From positions 1 to 53,898 of the forward strand of contig CAKQOW010000009.1 in the NCBI GenBank assembly GCA_934256595.1: a stretch of DNA of 53,898 bases, given 5' to 3'. This document shows positions 44,865-53,613 of the stretch, one piece after another. Positions within the stretch are counted from its first letter, which is position 1, and every line of letters starts with the position of its first letter. The notes beneath the pieces are model-generated. The model was not told the DNA's origin, did no database searches, and saw only the letters and a program-made list of their open reading frames with translations. The position numbers and the translations under genes were made by a program. This DNA comes from an uncultured Clostridia bacterium (GTDB lineage Bacteria; Bacillota; Clostridia; Peptostreptococcales; Anaerovoracaceae).

Positions 44865-45794
44865 CTACAGCTCGACCAGAACTGCAAAGAGCGACAGCGT
44901 AACTATTGATATTACGGTTGTAAGCAGCACTCCCTTGGTCGAAAATCCCACATCTCCGTCATACTGCTCAGAATAGATGGTTGTGCAGGCCGCAACCGGC
45001 ATCGCCATTTCCAGAATTATAATCTTGGCAAACAGGGACAGTTCTCCGAATATAAGGGTCATGGCTGCAAAGAATATTGCGGGCATCGCCAAGAGTTTAA
45101 GAGCCGAAAGCACATACAGCCTGACATCGCCTATCATCTCTTTAAAATGTATTTTGCCAAGCTGGAAGCCCACAACAAACATGGCCAGCGGAGTTGTCGC
45201 AGAGCCTATTTTGTCGAGGGGCATGTATATAACGTCGGGAAGCTGCACGCCCAGTACAAACAGTCCTATGCCTATGACTATTGAAGCAAAGCCCGGTGTA
45301 AGAAAATGCTTTATGCTAAGACCTATATGTCTGCCTGTAGATTTTTCAATCAGTATGAGTCCTGCCGTAAATATGAATATGTCGCCTATGGCGTCAAGCA
45401 GCGCCGCATAGAAAGTGCCCTCCTGACCGTAAAGCACAGTGCATACGGGTATTCCCATAAATCCTGTGTTTCCGAACATAAGCATAAACGTAATCAGATA
45501 TGCTTTGGATTTATCTATTTTCATAGCCTTGCAGGCGCCCTTTGCAAATGCGTAGGCTATTATCATGGCGCAGACCATAGCCGCCGCTATGTAGCCCATA
45601 TTGATAACCAGCTCCACCGAAAATGCCATCTGCAGCGAGCATACTATAAGGCAGGGCCACGTCAGGTTTACAACCAGAGAGGACACTCCCTTGCACTGAT
45701 GCTCATCAATTATATTTTTCTTTGACAGGATATATCCCGGTATTATCATCAGAAACAGTTTAACAAGCGATAATATTATTTCTGTAGTTGCCAT
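44865..45794 (-). CDS. AEC family permease
   Basis: This 309-residue membrane protein of the auxin efflux carrier family has ten helices in two halves. Family features include LMIIPGYILSKKNIID near the N-terminus, VNLTWPCLIVCSLQM, LMFGNTGFMGIPVC and VVGFQLGKIHFKE. Bacterial members export or exchange organic acids such as malate or malonate; the substrate is unknown. The start at 45794 has AAGGAG and sits one base after the MerR stop (45796), so both genes are translated together from the MerR-controlled promoter. Confidence 0.87.
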   Translation of the reverse strand: MATTEIILSLVKLFLMIIPGYILSKKNIIDEHQCKGVSSLVVNLTWPCLIVCSLQMAFSVELVINMGYIAAAMVCAMIIAYAFAKGACKAMKIDKSKAYLITFMLMFGNTGFMGIPVCTVLYGQEGTFYAALLDAIGDIFIFTAGLILIEKSTGRHIGLSIKHFLTPGFASIVIGIGLFVLGVQLPDVIYMPLDKIGSATTPLAMFVVGFQLGKIHFKEMIGDVRLYVLSALKLLAMPAIFFAAMTLIFGELSLFAKIIILEMAMPVAACTTIYSEQYDGDVGFSTKGVLLTTVISIVTLSLFAVLVEL

Positions 45795-45795
45795 T

Positions 45796-46263
45796 TCAAT
45801 TCTCCTTGCTGTCTTTCGTATTATTGTTATGCTCTTTTTCATATTTGTGACATCGCTTTACAACCTCTTTTGAAGTCCAGCTGCTGTCGTTATCCTCGCC
45901 TCTGCGCTCGCCTGACATAATAGCCTCATAGGTTTCGATTTTGCAGTCAAGTCTGTCAAGACATTCCTGAAGCTGCTTCATTTTTTCTACCTGAGTTTCT
46001 CTTTCTCTGAGAAGCAGCTGTTTTCTGTCCGGTATCGTGTCATCGCCTGCCGCGCACATTTTCATATATTCTGCAATAGTTCCTACAGATATACCCGCGC
46101 TTCTCATACATCTGATGAATTCTATTTTTTCAAGATCCTCTTCGCCGTAGTTTCTCCTGCCGTTTTCATCTCTTTTGACATAATCCAGCAGACCTTCTTT
46201 TTCGTAATATCTGAGAGTGTCTATGGACATTCCCGTAATTTTACTTACTTCTTTTATCTTCAT
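45796..46263 (-). CDS. MerR family regulator
   Basis: This 155-residue regulator has the MerR winged HTH (IKEVSKITGMSIDTLRYYEKEGLL) and a long coiled-coil (about 80-120, RETQVEKMKQLQECLDRL). It lacks the Cys cluster of metal sensors and is closest in layout to AdhR/NmlR-like or organic-effector regulators. It has its own promoter with a 19-base spacer and a palindrome in the spacer, the classic target of MerR proteins, so it likely controls its own transcript and the permease. Confidence 0.9.
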   Translation of the reverse strand: MKIKEVSKITGMSIDTLRYYEKEGLLDYVKRDENGRRNYGEEDLEKIEFIRCMRSAGISVGTIAEYMKMCAAGDDTIPDRKQLLLRERETQVEKMKQLQECLDRLDCKIETYEAIMSGERRGEDNDSSWTSKEVVKRCHKYEKEHNNNTKDSKEN

Positions 46264-46282
46264 AATATCATCTCCCGAATAT

Positions 46283-46313
46283 ATGATATATGCTGGAGTG
46301 CACTCTATGTCAA
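46283..46313 (-). promoter_or_regulatory. MerR-type promoter/operator
   Basis: TTGACA (46313-46308) and TATCAT (46288-46283) are separated by 19 bases instead of 17. The spacer holds the perfect palindrome GAGTGCACTC (46305-46296). MerR proteins twist such over-long spacers to activate. Confidence 0.82.
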
Positions 46314-46444
46314 TACCCTTTTTAAAAAAAGTGGAGATGTACAGAATTTAAATTCCTATTTCCGCATATGGCACGCAAGTTCGATAACATTCAAGGTGCT
46401 TTCTTTGAAACATACGGAAATATCTACAAGTCGATATTTCCTGT

Positions 46445-46476
46445 TATAAAAAATACCGCACTTTTTACGGTGCGGC
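46445..46476 (-). terminator. Terminator of aspS
   Basis: On the minus strand CCGCAC and GTGCGG (46475-46456) form the stem around a loop, followed by TATTTTTTAT. Confidence 0.75.
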
Positions 46477-46487
46477 ATTTCTGATTT

Positions 46488-48266
46488 CTATTTATCCTCT
46501 TTGAGGTCCAGTTTGATGTGAACGTCTTTGAGCTGTCTGTCATCAACTACTGACGGCGCTCCCATCATTACGTCCTGCGCGTTTTTGTTCATAGGGAACG
46601 GAATGATTTCTCTGATAGACTCCTCGCCTGCAATCAGCATTACCATTCTGTCAACTCCCGGCGCGATACCTGCGTGAGGCGGCGCTCCGTAGCAGAACGC
46701 ATTATACATAGCAGGGAATTTCGCTTTAACGTCATCTTCGCCAAGACCTACAAGCTCAAAGGCTTTAATCATTATTTCAGGGTCGTGGTTTCTGACAGCG
46801 CCGCTTGAAAGTTCAACTCCGTTGCATACAAGGTCGTACTGGTATGCCATAATTTCAAGTTCCTTGTCTATATTTCCCTCTGCTTCTTCAAGGGCTTTGA
46901 GTCCGCCCTGAGGCATTGAGAACGGATTGTGGCAGAATTCAAGTTCGCCGCTTTCTTCTCCGATTTCATACATAGGGAAGTCAACAATCCAGCAGAATTC
47001 ATATTTTTCTTTGTTCATATGTCCCTCTACTGTGTTGCCTATCATTTTTCTCAGCACGCCTGCTGTTTTCTGAGCGGCAAGCTTCTTAGGAGCCGCAGCA
47101 ATACCTACAAAGCAGCCCGGTTTCAGGTTTAATGCCGATTTGATTTCATCAGCGCAGTCTGCAAAGAATTTAGCAACTCCGCCTGTAAGACTTCCTGACT
47201 CGTCAACCTTGAACCAGAACGGCTTGTTTGCTGTCTGCACCTCTACGTCTGCGCAGAGCTTGTCTATGAATTTTCTTGTTTCCTTGAAGTCCTCAACCAC
47301 TACAGCTTTAACAAAACCCTTGAACGGTTCAAAGTCCGTTTTGTTTGCGATTTCAGTGATGTCGGAAAGCTCAAGGTCTATTCTCAGGTCCGGCTTGTCC
47401 GAGCCGTATTTCTCCATTGCCTCGTTAAACGCTATTCTCTTGAACGGCGGTTTTGACGCTTCCTTGTAGAGTCCGTATTCTGCAAAGATAGGAGGCAGCA
47501 CGTCTTCGAGTACTGCAAATACGTCGTCCTGACTTGCAAAGGACATTTCCATATCAAGCTGATAGAATTCTCCCGGCGATCTGTCCGCTCTTGCGTCCTC
47601 GTCTCTGAAGCAAGGGGCTATCTGGAAGTACTTGTCGAAGCCCGATGTCATCAGAAGCTGCTTGAACTGCTGAGGCGCCTGCGGAAGCGCATAGAATTTA
47701 CCGGGGTGATTACGGGCAGGTACAAGATAGTCTCTGGCGCCCTCCGGTGATGAGCTTGTAAGTATAGGTGTAGTTATTTCTAAAAAGCCCTTAGCTGTCA
47801 TAGCAGCTCTCAGAGCTGATACAACCTGGCATCTTAATATTATCTTGTTCTTGACTGCAGGGTTTCTAAGGTCAAGATATCTGTGTTTAAGTCTTACGTT
47901 TTCGTCTGCTTCCTTGCTGCGGTTGATTTCAAACGGCAGCTCATTGTAAATGCACTTGCCCAGCACTTCGATTTTTTCGGGAACGACTTCGATTTCTCCT
48001 GTAGCAAGCTTAGAGTTCTTGCTTGAACGCTTTCTTACCACGCCCTCTACGGATATAACGGACTCGTTGTTTAAAGGCTTGACAATATTCATCATATCTT
48101 CGGTTTCGATTACAACCTGTGTAGTGCCGTAAAAGTCACGAAGCACTATGAAAGCAAAGTTCTTGCCGACTTCTCTGACGTTTTCCATCCAGCCTACCAG
48201 CTTGACGTTTTCGCCGGCGTTGGCTATTCTTAATTCGTTACAATTGTGAGTTCTTGACTGAAACAT
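46488..48266 (-). CDS. aspS: Aspartyl-tRNA synthetase
   Basis: This 592-residue class II synthetase has an N-terminal OB-fold anticodon domain (VKLVGWMENVREVGKNFAFIVLRD in part), the class II motif 2 region (FRDEDARADRSPGEF), a bacterial GAD insert and motif 3 (GIAPGVDRMVMLI). Full length for the bacterial type. AGGAAGGAAG precedes the ATG. It may also aminoacylate tRNA-Asn in species that amidate Asp-tRNA-Asn; not decidable here. Transcribed alone. Confidence 0.94.
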   Translation of the reverse strand: MFQSRTHNCNELRIANAGENVKLVGWMENVREVGKNFAFIVLRDFYGTTQVVIETEDMMNIVKPLNNESVISVEGVVRKRSSKNSKLATGEIEVVPEKIEVLGKCIYNELPFEINRSKEADENVRLKHRYLDLRNPAVKNKIILRCQVVSALRAAMTAKGFLEITTPILTSSSPEGARDYLVPARNHPGKFYALPQAPQQFKQLLMTSGFDKYFQIAPCFRDEDARADRSPGEFYQLDMEMSFASQDDVFAVLEDVLPPIFAEYGLYKEASKPPFKRIAFNEAMEKYGSDKPDLRIDLELSDITEIANKTDFEPFKGFVKAVVVEDFKETRKFIDKLCADVEVQTANKPFWFKVDESGSLTGGVAKFFADCADEIKSALNLKPGCFVGIAAAPKKLAAQKTAGVLRKMIGNTVEGHMNKEKYEFCWIVDFPMYEIGEESGELEFCHNPFSMPQGGLKALEEAEGNIDKELEIMAYQYDLVCNGVELSSGAVRNHDPEIMIKAFELVGLGEDDVKAKFPAMYNAFCYGAPPHAGIAPGVDRMVMLIAGEESIREIIPFPMNKNAQDVMMGAPSVVDDRQLKDVHIKLDLKEDK

Positions 48267-48351
48267 AGTTTCTTCCTTCCTGTATATTAATTTATTCTTG
48301 ACAATTCAATTCTTTAATTATATCTTTTTGCGGAAGTTTTTGCAACCTAAA

Positions 48352-48375
48352 GAAACTGCCTGTTACAGCAGTTTC
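48352..48375 (-). terminator. Hairpin terminator of the radical SAM gene
   Basis: GAAACTGC (minus, 48375-48368) and GCAGTTTC (48359-48352) form a perfect 8-bp stem with an 8-base loop. The T-tract after it is weak (TTTAGGTT). Confidence 0.5.
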
Positions 48376-48392
48376 GTATTGTATACACCATA

Positions 48393-49403
48393 TTAAAGTG
48401 TATCTCTGCTTCCGTCGCCTCTTGCAACATATCTGTAGCCTGCGTTTTTGAGTATGTTCCTGCAGTCTGAAACATCAAGGCCTCTGTTTTGCAGCGTATC
48501 CTCTACGGTATCTCTCGGATTTACTCCTGTCTCCGCCGCCACCATATTGGCGCCTGACATATATCCCTGCATTGCAGGCTCATGTACTGCAAGCCAAGGC
48601 ATTTTTTTCATTCCCGCAAATGCCAGTACCATTGCCGCCATATATTTTGACAGTGTGAAATCGCTTATCTGCGGCGAGTTTTCAAACGGTGTTCCCGGCA
48701 CCGATATTCTCTTCATTACACCGCACTGCGCAGTTTCCATCTCTCTGCTGAACAGAATATGCTCCGCCATTTCCTCCGGCGTATGCTCAGGCCCTATAGG
48801 CTCCAGCGCATCGAGAAATTCCAGTCCCGCTTTTTTGGCATTGATTACTGTCTGTTTGCGCTGCTCAGGTGAGAATGTCGTGTCTTTGCCCTCTCCCAGT
48901 CGCCAGCAGTGGTATACCCCGTTGATGCCTGCCGCTTTCATTTCACAGAAATCCTCATAGGAAGTATCGCCTACATTTGCATATATTCTCGTAGAACCCA
49001 CTATGTTCTGTTTTACTGTTTCTACATTTTTGAGATAGCTGTCAAGGTCATAATGAGCCATACTCATAAGATACAGTCCGTAAAGGTCGTCACCGCCGGT
49101 AAAGCCTCTTGTGCTCTGGGCAATGGCCTCACTGTCCATTTTTATCTCAGGCATTTTTGTATATTTTTCGGCGAAGGAGCAGAAGCTGCAGTTGCCTTCA
49201 CAAGGGTAACATTCAAAGCCTATCTGTCCGAAAATCGCTCCTGTGTTATCGCTTCTTTTTCTGATTATATCAGATGCAATGCCTCTCATCACAACCGCTT
49301 CAGAGGATACGTCATCAAGCGACAGAAGCTGTATGCACTCATTTTTGTCAAGGGGTTTTGCCTCATAGGCCTTTTCAAATATCTTCAGGATTTCTGTGTT
49401 CAT
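48393..49403 (-). CDS. BioB-like radical SAM protein
   Basis: This is a radical S-adenosylmethionine enzyme of 336 residues. The cluster-binding motif CEGNCSFC (C-x3-C-x2-C) lies near residue 70, preceded by FGQIGFECYP. Overall layout resembles BioB/HydE/PylB-type enzymes with a TIM-barrel and a C-terminal BATS-like region (VNPRDTVEDTLQNRG), but the biotin synthase signature is not present. No biotin, hydrogenase or pyrrolysine gene is adjacent, so the reaction is unknown. The start at 49403 has GGAGAG; an earlier ATG at 49415 lacks one. Confidence 0.78.
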   Translation of the reverse strand: MNTEILKIFEKAYEAKPLDKNECIQLLSLDDVSSEAVVMRGIASDIIRKRSDNTGAIFGQIGFECYPCEGNCSFCSFAEKYTKMPEIKMDSEAIAQSTRGFTGGDDLYGLYLMSMAHYDLDSYLKNVETVKQNIVGSTRIYANVGDTSYEDFCEMKAAGINGVYHCWRLGEGKDTTFSPEQRKQTVINAKKAGLEFLDALEPIGPEHTPEEMAEHILFSREMETAQCGVMKRISVPGTPFENSPQISDFTLSKYMAAMVLAFAGMKKMPWLAVHEPAMQGYMSGANMVAAETGVNPRDTVEDTLQNRGLDVSDCRNILKNAGYRYVARGDGSRDTL

Positions 49404-49520
49404 AGCGCTCTCCATATATTTATTTTTTTCGATATATCATCTTTTGAAAATGCACCGCAATATACAGTGCATTCTTCATTTCCCTAATTATATATTATAT
49501 ATTGATAATTTTCAATATAT

Positions 49521-49985
49521 TTATCTGTTCATCAAATTTCTTCCCGTACAGTATATGCCTATGAGCATAACTGCTATGGAAATTCCCAAAATCACTCCCG
49601 ATACGAAGTCTTTGACATCAGAGCCTCCGACGGTATGTGATACAGCCTGCAGCGCAATTCCCATAACTATAAGGAGGACGCCGTATATTATGTTTTTCTG
49701 CTTTTCAAGCTCCTGTGTACGCTTGAGAAGCTCTACGATCTGAGCGTTGTCATATGCCCTGATGCTGCCGTCTGCTGCGTTTTCACCGTCCATAAGCTCT
49801 GCAATGGTAATATCAAGTTCGCCGCACAGCGCTTCCACAACGCTGTAGTCAGGCATGCATTTGCCGGTTTCCCACTTGGAGACCGCCTTGTTGGAAACTC
49901 CCAGTTTCTCGGCAAGCTGCGCCTGCGTCATATTTTTTTCTTTTCTCTTTTTTGCAATATACTGCCCTGTAATCAGCTGGTTCAT
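49521..49985 (-). CDS. HTH regulator with two membrane helices
   Basis: This 154-residue protein has an N-terminal XRE HTH (MTQAQLAEKLGVSNKAVSKWETG) followed by a linker and two hydrophobic segments (GVLLIVMGIALQAVS; FVSGVILGISIAVMLIG). It shares the HTH-plus-membrane plan with the pair at 17676-19204 but lacks their outer domain. GGAGAG precedes the ATG. Target genes are unknown. A palindromic AT-rich stretch (49499-49518) lies just past the stop. Confidence 0.75.
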   Translation of the reverse strand: MNQLITGQYIAKKRKEKNMTQAQLAEKLGVSNKAVSKWETGKCMPDYSVVEALCGELDITIAELMDGENAADGSIRAYDNAQIVELLKRTQELEKQKNIIYGVLLIVMGIALQAVSHTVGGSDVKDFVSGVILGISIAVMLIGIYCTGRNLMNR

Positions 49986-50116
49986 ATTTATCTCTCCTTC
50001 ATATAATCTGTCCTGATTATATGCCCTGACGCTGTATATTCAAATCCCCTGATGGTAGAATACAGGTGGAATTCACAATTTTCGGCGCTGTCATCAAAAG
50101 ACGGCAGCGCCGTCTC

Positions 50117-50821
50117 TTAACAATTCTTGAGATATTCGATTTCCTCTCTGGTGAGCTTCCTGTAATGACCCTCTTTAGTCCTGCCCAGTCTGATTTCGCC
50201 TATGGCTATCCTCTCAAGCTCCTGAACATTATTGCCTACTGCGGCAAACATTTTTCTTACCTGACGGTTTTTGCCCTCGTGAATTTCGATTTCAACTATT
50301 GCAGATCTTGCCGTCTGTTTTATGACATTGACTCTTGCCGGAGATGTTACAAATCCGCCTATGTCAACGCCCTTTCGAAGCCTCGCGATACGCTCTGCCG
50401 AAAGCACTCCCGCCACCCTGGCTCTGTATTTCTTGGTAACCTCGTGCTTGGGGTGAGTGAGTCTGTAGGCAAGGTCTCCGTCATTTGTCATAAGCAGAAG
50501 CCCTGTCGTGTTGTAGTCCAGTCTGCCCACAGGAAACAGTCTCGCATCTATATCCGCCACCAGCTCCATAACTGTCTTGCGCTCTTTGTCGTCTGCCGCC
50601 GAGGTGATATATCCCATAGGTTTGTTGACTGCAACATATACCATTTTTTCCTCCGGCCTTATATATGAGCCGTTAACCTCTACCGTATCATCGGGCAGGA
50701 CATCATAGCCCATTTCCTTTACTGTGATACCGTTGACCTTGACATTGCCGTTTGCTATAAGGTCGTCTGCTTTTCTTCTGCTTGCAATTCCCGCATGAGC
50801 TATATATTTATTAAGTCGCAT
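50117..50821 (-). CDS. RsuA/RluB-family pseudouridine synthase
   Basis: This 234-residue RNA pseudouridine synthase has an N-terminal S4 RNA-binding domain (MRLNKYIAHAGIASRRKADDLI) and the catalytic domain with Asp in FPVGRLDYNTTGLLLMTNDG. RsuA modifies 16S rRNA and RluB/E/F modify 23S rRNA; length and S4 domain best fit RluB, but this is not certain. GGAGGAAATATT precedes the ATG. It appears monocistronic; a GC hairpin without a clear T-tract follows at about 50085-50110. Confidence 0.88.
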   Translation of the reverse strand: MRLNKYIAHAGIASRRKADDLIANGNVKVNGITVKEMGYDVLPDDTVEVNGSYIRPEEKMVYVAVNKPMGYITSAADDKERKTVMELVADIDARLFPVGRLDYNTTGLLLMTNDGDLAYRLTHPKHEVTKKYRARVAGVLSAERIARLRKGVDIGGFVTSPARVNVIKQTARSAIVEIEIHEGKNRQVRKMFAAVGNNVQELERIAIGEIRLGRTKEGHYRKLTREEIEYLKNC

Positions 50822-50902
50822 AATATTTCCTCCGTAATAAAGTTATTTTAACATATAACCTCTGCAATTAAAACAACAGACTGTGTGTTTTTCACGATTA
50901 TA

Positions 50903-50930
50903 TTGAAATTCCCAGTTAAAATGATATACT
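50903..50930 (+). promoter_or_regulatory. Promoter of the ThrE-type exporter genes
   Basis: TTGAAA (50903-50908) and TATACT (50925-50930) are separated by 16 bases, 30 bases before the ATG at 50961. Confidence 0.6.
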
Positions 50931-50960
50931 GAATATATCACATTTGAGGGGGTTTTTCAG

Positions 50961-51743
50961 ATGATAAACCAGTTTCAGAAAAGAATACTTATCCTGGCCG
51001 TAAGGGCAGGAGAGCTTATGATGAAAAGCGGCGCCGAAATCTACAGAGTAGAGGACACTATCACCAGAATATGCAAGGCGGGCCGTATTTCATATGTAGA
51101 TGTTTTTGCAACTCCAACCGGCATATTTGTCACCCTTGACAACGGCGACAGGGAGAGTGATGTTTTCACCTACATCAGAAGAATTAAGGGTTCCAATACC
51201 GATCTCAGCACGATTTCAGAGGTAAATAAATTTTCCAGAGAATTTACCACTACGGATTTATCAGTAGATGAGGGCATGAAAATCCTGTCGGAAATAGAGC
51301 GCAAAAAACCTTATCCGTTCCCTGCAAGGCTGCTTGGAGCAGCGCTTGTATCGGCATTTTTCTGTGTGATATTCGGAGGCGATACTGTTGATTTTTTTAT
51401 CGCTGCCGTAATAGGAGCCATAAGCTGTATAACCTCAACGCTGCTTGGCAAAATAGAGCTTAACTTCTTTATAAAAGGCTTCTGCTGCTGTTTCCTTGCC
51501 ACGTTTTTAGCCCTGCTTGTGACAGCGCTTGGCATAACGGAGGATTTCAGCAGTATAATAATCGGTACTCTGATGATATTTGTTCCCGGAGTTGCCATAA
51601 CCAATTCAATTCGTGATTTTCTTTCAGGCGATATGCTTTCGGGTGTAGCAAGGCTTACGGAGGCTCTGGTGGTCGGTGTTTCACTTGCTGCGGGCGCAGG
51701 TCTGATGCTTGAGCTCTGGTCAATGCTGGGAGGTGTTATATAA
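50961..51743 (+). CDS. ThrE-type exporter, large subunit (YjjP-like)
   Basis: This 260-residue protein has a soluble N-terminal half of the ThrE family (GELMMKSGAEIYRVEDTITR; VDVFATPTGIFVT) and about five membrane helices in the C-terminal half. Family members export threonine/serine, or as the E. coli YjjPB pair, succinate. GAGGGGG precedes the ATG. The final codons overlap the next gene by one base (TAATG), so the two-part transporter is translated together. Confidence 0.85.
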   Translation: MINQFQKRILILAVRAGELMMKSGAEIYRVEDTITRICKAGRISYVDVFATPTGIFVTLDNGDRESDVFTYIRRIKGSNTDLSTISEVNKFSREFTTTDLSVDEGMKILSEIERKKPYPFPARLLGAALVSAFFCVIFGGDTVDFFIAAVIGAISCITSTLLGKIELNFFIKGFCCCFLATFLALLVTALGITEDFSSIIIGTLMIFVPGVAITNSIRDFLSGDMLSGVARLTEALVVGVSLAAGAGLMLELWSMLGGVI

Positions 51744-52210
51744 TGATTACCTCATTTGTATTCGCACTGTTTGCGACATTTGGTTTCTGCATACTGTTTC
51801 ATGTGCCTCTCCGCTGCATGCTTCCGGCTGCTGCCATAGGCGGCATGGGCTGGTTTGCATATCAGCTCCTCATGGAGCTGGGACTTGGTATAACTGCTTC
51901 TGCATTTCTTGCAGCCTGCCTTGTAGCGCTGCTTGCAGACATATGCTCAAGACTCATCAAAGAGGCTGCCACTGTGTTTGTAATCCCCGGCATTCTGCCG
52001 CTGGTTCCCGGAGCCGGAATATATTACACTATGTTTCACTTCATACGGGGCAATATGGATAAGGCCGGCGCATGGGGAGCCAGAACTCTGATGATTGCAG
52101 GAGCTATCGCTTTGGGGCTGCTGGTTGTAGCATCTGTAATACGCATTGTTGTCAACACAAAGAGAAATATTAAAAGATGGAATGATAAAAGAAAGGGCTC
52201 TGCAGTATAA
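51743..52210 (+). CDS. ThrE-type exporter, small subunit (YjjB-like)
   Basis: This 155-residue membrane protein has four to five helices and matches the ThrE_2/DUF3815 half: AAIGGMGWFAYQLL and ICSRLIKEAATVFVIPGILPLVPGA. It pairs with the larger subunit encoded just upstream. A terminator overlaps its stop. Confidence 0.87.
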   Translation: MITSFVFALFATFGFCILFHVPLRCMLPAAAIGGMGWFAYQLLMELGLGITASAFLAACLVALLADICSRLIKEAATVFVIPGILPLVPGAGIYYTMFHFIRGNMDKAGAWGARTLMIAGAIALGLLVVASVIRIVVNTKRNIKRWNDKRKGSAV

Positions 52211-52221
52211 CAGAGTCTTTT
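52197..52221 (+). terminator. Terminator of the ThrE-type operon
   Basis: CTCTG (52198-52202) and CAGAG (52211-52215) flank the stop codon and are followed shortly by TTTTG. The stem is short, so it is probably modest in strength. Confidence 0.5.
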
Positions 52222-52224
52222 GCT

Positions 52225-52632
52225 TTACAGGCATTCAGTTGTTACCGTTTCCGGCGGATATGTTACCTCACTGCCGTTATAGATCATCAGGGCAATTCCC
52301 GTATAATGCTCAACATCAGCAGATACACCAACGCTGTATTCCGCATTTTCTGCGGCACCGTCAAATACCGTAATATCCCCCGGCTCCATATTCAGGACAT
52401 TTTCATCCTCACCGTTTGAAAGATATACGGTTATTTTAAAATCATTTTTGTTATGAAGTGTAAACACTCCTGTCTGCGAAGCTATCTTCTGACCGCTGTA
52501 TACAATGTCAGAACCCTCGCCTGCGGTAACGCTGCATGACCACGCAGCCGGAGCCACGCTCTGCTCAGAGCAGCCGCAGCCGGCAAGAAACACTATAAGG
52601 CACAAAAGTACAATGCAAAGTATTCTTTTCAT
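52225..52632 (-). CDS. Lipoprotein of unknown function, 135 residues
   Basis: A signal peptide with lipobox LAGC (Cys at about residue 19) precedes a short beta-rich domain (WSCSVTAGEGSDIVYSGQ; TVYLSNGEDENVLNMEPGD). No family recognised. The gene is 22 bases downstream of a small secreted protein gene on the same strand; GGAGG precedes the start. Confidence 0.7.
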   Translation of the reverse strand: MKRILCIVLLCLIVFLAGCGCSEQSVAPAAWSCSVTAGEGSDIVYSGQKIASQTGVFTLHNKNDFKITVYLSNGEDENVLNMEPGDITVFDGAAENAEYSVGVSADVEHYTGIALMIYNGSEVTYPPETVTTECL

Positions 52633-52654
52633 TCCAAAGCCCTCCTTAATACAG

Positions 52655-52852
52655 CTATTTCATCAGGTATACATACTTTTTAACAGGATTTCCCTCATCG
52701 TCAATGCCTACAATGATGTCATAGGGCTCCCGCAAAACTTCCTGCTGCTCCACTTCCTCAGTTACCGGCGTTTCATCTTGACTTTCTGCTCCTGCCGGTG
52801 CAAGCATACACACCACCAGCAGCACCAGCATTGCTATCATAATTCTTTTCAT
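52655..52852 (-). CDS. Small secreted protein, 65 residues
   Basis: A signal peptide (KRIMIAMLVLLVVCMLAPAGAES) is followed by an acidic mature peptide of about 40 residues (ESQDETPVTEEVEQQE) ending KKYVYLMK. Not recognised. It lies 12 bases after the DUF4367-like gene and likely in its transcript. Confidence 0.6.
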   Translation of the reverse strand: MKRIMIAMLVLLVVCMLAPAGAESQDETPVTEEVEQQEVLREPYDIIVGIDDEGNPVKKYVYLMK

Positions 52853-52864
52853 AACAGCCCCCGC

Positions 52865-53581
52865 CTACAGCATCTCCACTGACACATTCTCGACAACTTT
52901 CATCGCCTCTTCATAGCTGCCGTCACCGTCTATAACTACAATGATATCATCGTTGATAATCCGCGTTACTGTATATGTCCCCTTGTCAGGATTTTCACCA
53001 TAAATCTTATCGCCATTGTCCAGTGTCTTTACTAGCTTCCCTTTTATATATGTATTCACATCATAGTCTATATCCTCGGCGCCTACATTCATATATGCAT
53101 TTTTAGATTTATACTCATATAATACAATATAGTAACGGTTTGTTTTATGCCCCTCACCGCATTTAAACTCATATCCCTCCGGCATATATCCGATTACCAT
53201 CTCTCTGCCCATAAATTCATTAAATTTATCAAGCTGCATTTCATCATCTACATATACAATACTGAAAGTTTCTCCACTATCAAGCCTCTCCGTTTTTACA
53301 TCAAGCGGTGACATTGAGGACATACTTTTCTGACCTATATATTTGCCGTAGCCGTTATCTGAGAAAAACTCCTGCGCAAAGAATACGCTTGTGATAATAA
53401 AGACAAGGAATACCACAGCAATTCTACTGACCTTTTTAACAGACTGCTTTCTCTTGTATTTAATCATCCTGTCTATGTCAATCTCAGGCGCAGTACAGGT
53501 ATTGCGGCAATATGTATCTTTTGCGCTCTGCATTTTATTACAAAGTTCACTGTGTATTTCAGCTTTAGTCATCTGCTCCAT
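52865..53581 (-). CDS. Membrane-anchored protein with DUF4367-like outer domain
   Basis: This 238-residue protein has a cytoplasmic N-terminus of about 50 residues with Cys and Lys clusters (MEQMTKAEIHSELCNKM; YKRKQSVKKVSRI), one membrane helix (IAVVFLVFIITSVFFAQ) and an outer domain similar to DUF4367 of anti-sigma-like proteins. Its end (from KTLDNGDKIYGENP) is nearly identical to the partial gene upstream. The start at 53581 has GGAGG 8 bases before; a GTG three codons earlier is less likely. Function unknown; a sigma-factor partner would be expected beyond the window if it is an anti-sigma factor. Confidence 0.68.
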   Translation of the reverse strand: MEQMTKAEIHSELCNKMQSAKDTYCRNTCTAPEIDIDRMIKYKRKQSVKKVSRIAVVFLVFIITSVFFAQEFFSDNGYGKYIGQKSMSSMSPLDVKTERLDSGETFSIVYVDDEMQLDKFNEFMGREMVIGYMPEGYEFKCGEGHKTNRYYIVLYEYKSKNAYMNVGAEDIDYDVNTYIKGKLVKTLDNGDKIYGENPDKGTYTVTRIINDDIIVVIDGDGSYEEAMKVVENVSVEML

Positions 53582-53613
53582 ACCCTGCACCTCCGTTCAT
53601 AGATATTTCTCAA

